NCBI RefSeq assembly: GCF_000721935.1
Contig: NZ_KL585427.1
Span: 31,724-37,776, forward strand
Source: Streptomyces sp. NRRL WC-3549
GTDB lineage: Bacteria > Actinomycetota > Actinomycetes > Streptomycetales > Streptomycetaceae
Reading direction: 5' to 3'
Length of the DNA: 6,053 nt
A program made the translations under genes and the position numbers. Below are positions 5,990 to 6,053 of this stretch, piece after piece. The notes under the pieces were generated by a model. It made no database searches and was not told the origin of the DNA. It worked only from the letters and a program-made list of their open reading frames with translations. Every line of letters begins with the position of its first letter. Position 1 is the stretch's first letter.

Positions 5990-6053
5990 GCCGGCGCGCC
6001 GGGCCGCGCGTACGGGGCGGTCCGCCGGCCGGTACCGCACCGCCGGCGACCCC
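5990..6053 (+). terminator. GC-rich tail after hsaB with possible hairpin terminator
   Basis: Just after the hsaB stop there is a 12-bp self-complementary block CCGGCGCGCCGG (5991-6002). At 6017-6038 a hairpin can form: GCGGT pairs with ACCGC and CCG with CGG around a 5-nt loop, with one bulged T. No T-tract follows. Actinomycete terminators often lack one, but at this GC content such stems also occur by chance. No further gene start is visible before the window ends. Confidence 0.3.

Noticed and set aside
5510..6040. Minus-strand open frame opposite hsaB
   Set aside because: It is antisense to a clear flavin reductase, with no domain of its own.

Overview
The window looks like chromosomal DNA of a high-GC actinomycete, most likely a Streptomyces or close relative. 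The evidence is very high GC (roughly 70 % by eye), GTG starts, GGAGG-type ribosome sites and strong codon bias that leaves long open frames on the antisense strand. It carries part of a gene cluster for breaking down the steroid nucleus, the 9,10-seco pathway for cholesterol- or sterol-type rings A and B.

Layout: almost everything is on the minus strand, read from right to left. From 5093 down to the left edge come five genes: a C-C bond hydrolase (hsaD-like), 3-ketosteroid delta1-dehydrogenase (kstD), the flavin/2Fe-2S reductase of 3-ketosteroid 9alpha-hydroxylase (kshB-like), acylating acetaldehyde/propanal dehydrogenase (hsaG) and the N-terminal part of 4-hydroxy-2-oxoacid aldolase (hsaF, cut by the window edge). 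hsaD/kstD and kstD/kshB overlap by 4 nt (GTGA and ATGA). The next two gaps are 55 and 29 nt. This is almost certainly one operon. On the other side of a 326-nt divergent intergenic region, a single plus-strand gene at 5420-5989 encodes the flavin reductase component (hsaB) of the 3-HSA hydroxylase. A short GC-rich tail with a possible hairpin closes the window.

How the genes work together (known pathway): KstD introduces the 1,2-double bond and KshA/KshB hydroxylates C9, so ring B opens to give 3-HSA. HsaA with reduced flavin from HsaB makes the catechol 3,4-DHSA, and HsaC opens ring A. HsaD then hydrolyses the meta-cleavage product 4,9-DSHA, HsaE hydrates the released 2-hydroxyhexadienoate, and HsaF and HsaG finish to pyruvate and propionyl-CoA. 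kshA, hsaA, hsaC and hsaE are not in this window.

The most interesting non-coding part is the divergent region at 5094-5419. It holds two perfect inverted repeats: 10-bp arms at 5306-5333, and 9-bp arms at 5369-5388. They lie on either side of a weak -10-like element in front of hsaB. No KstR-type operator (AACnnGTT core) is visible there, so control may differ from the mycobacterial model. I did not find a clearly new system: the gene set is a known pathway in a rearranged order, and the regulatory palindromes are the best candidates for something undescribed.
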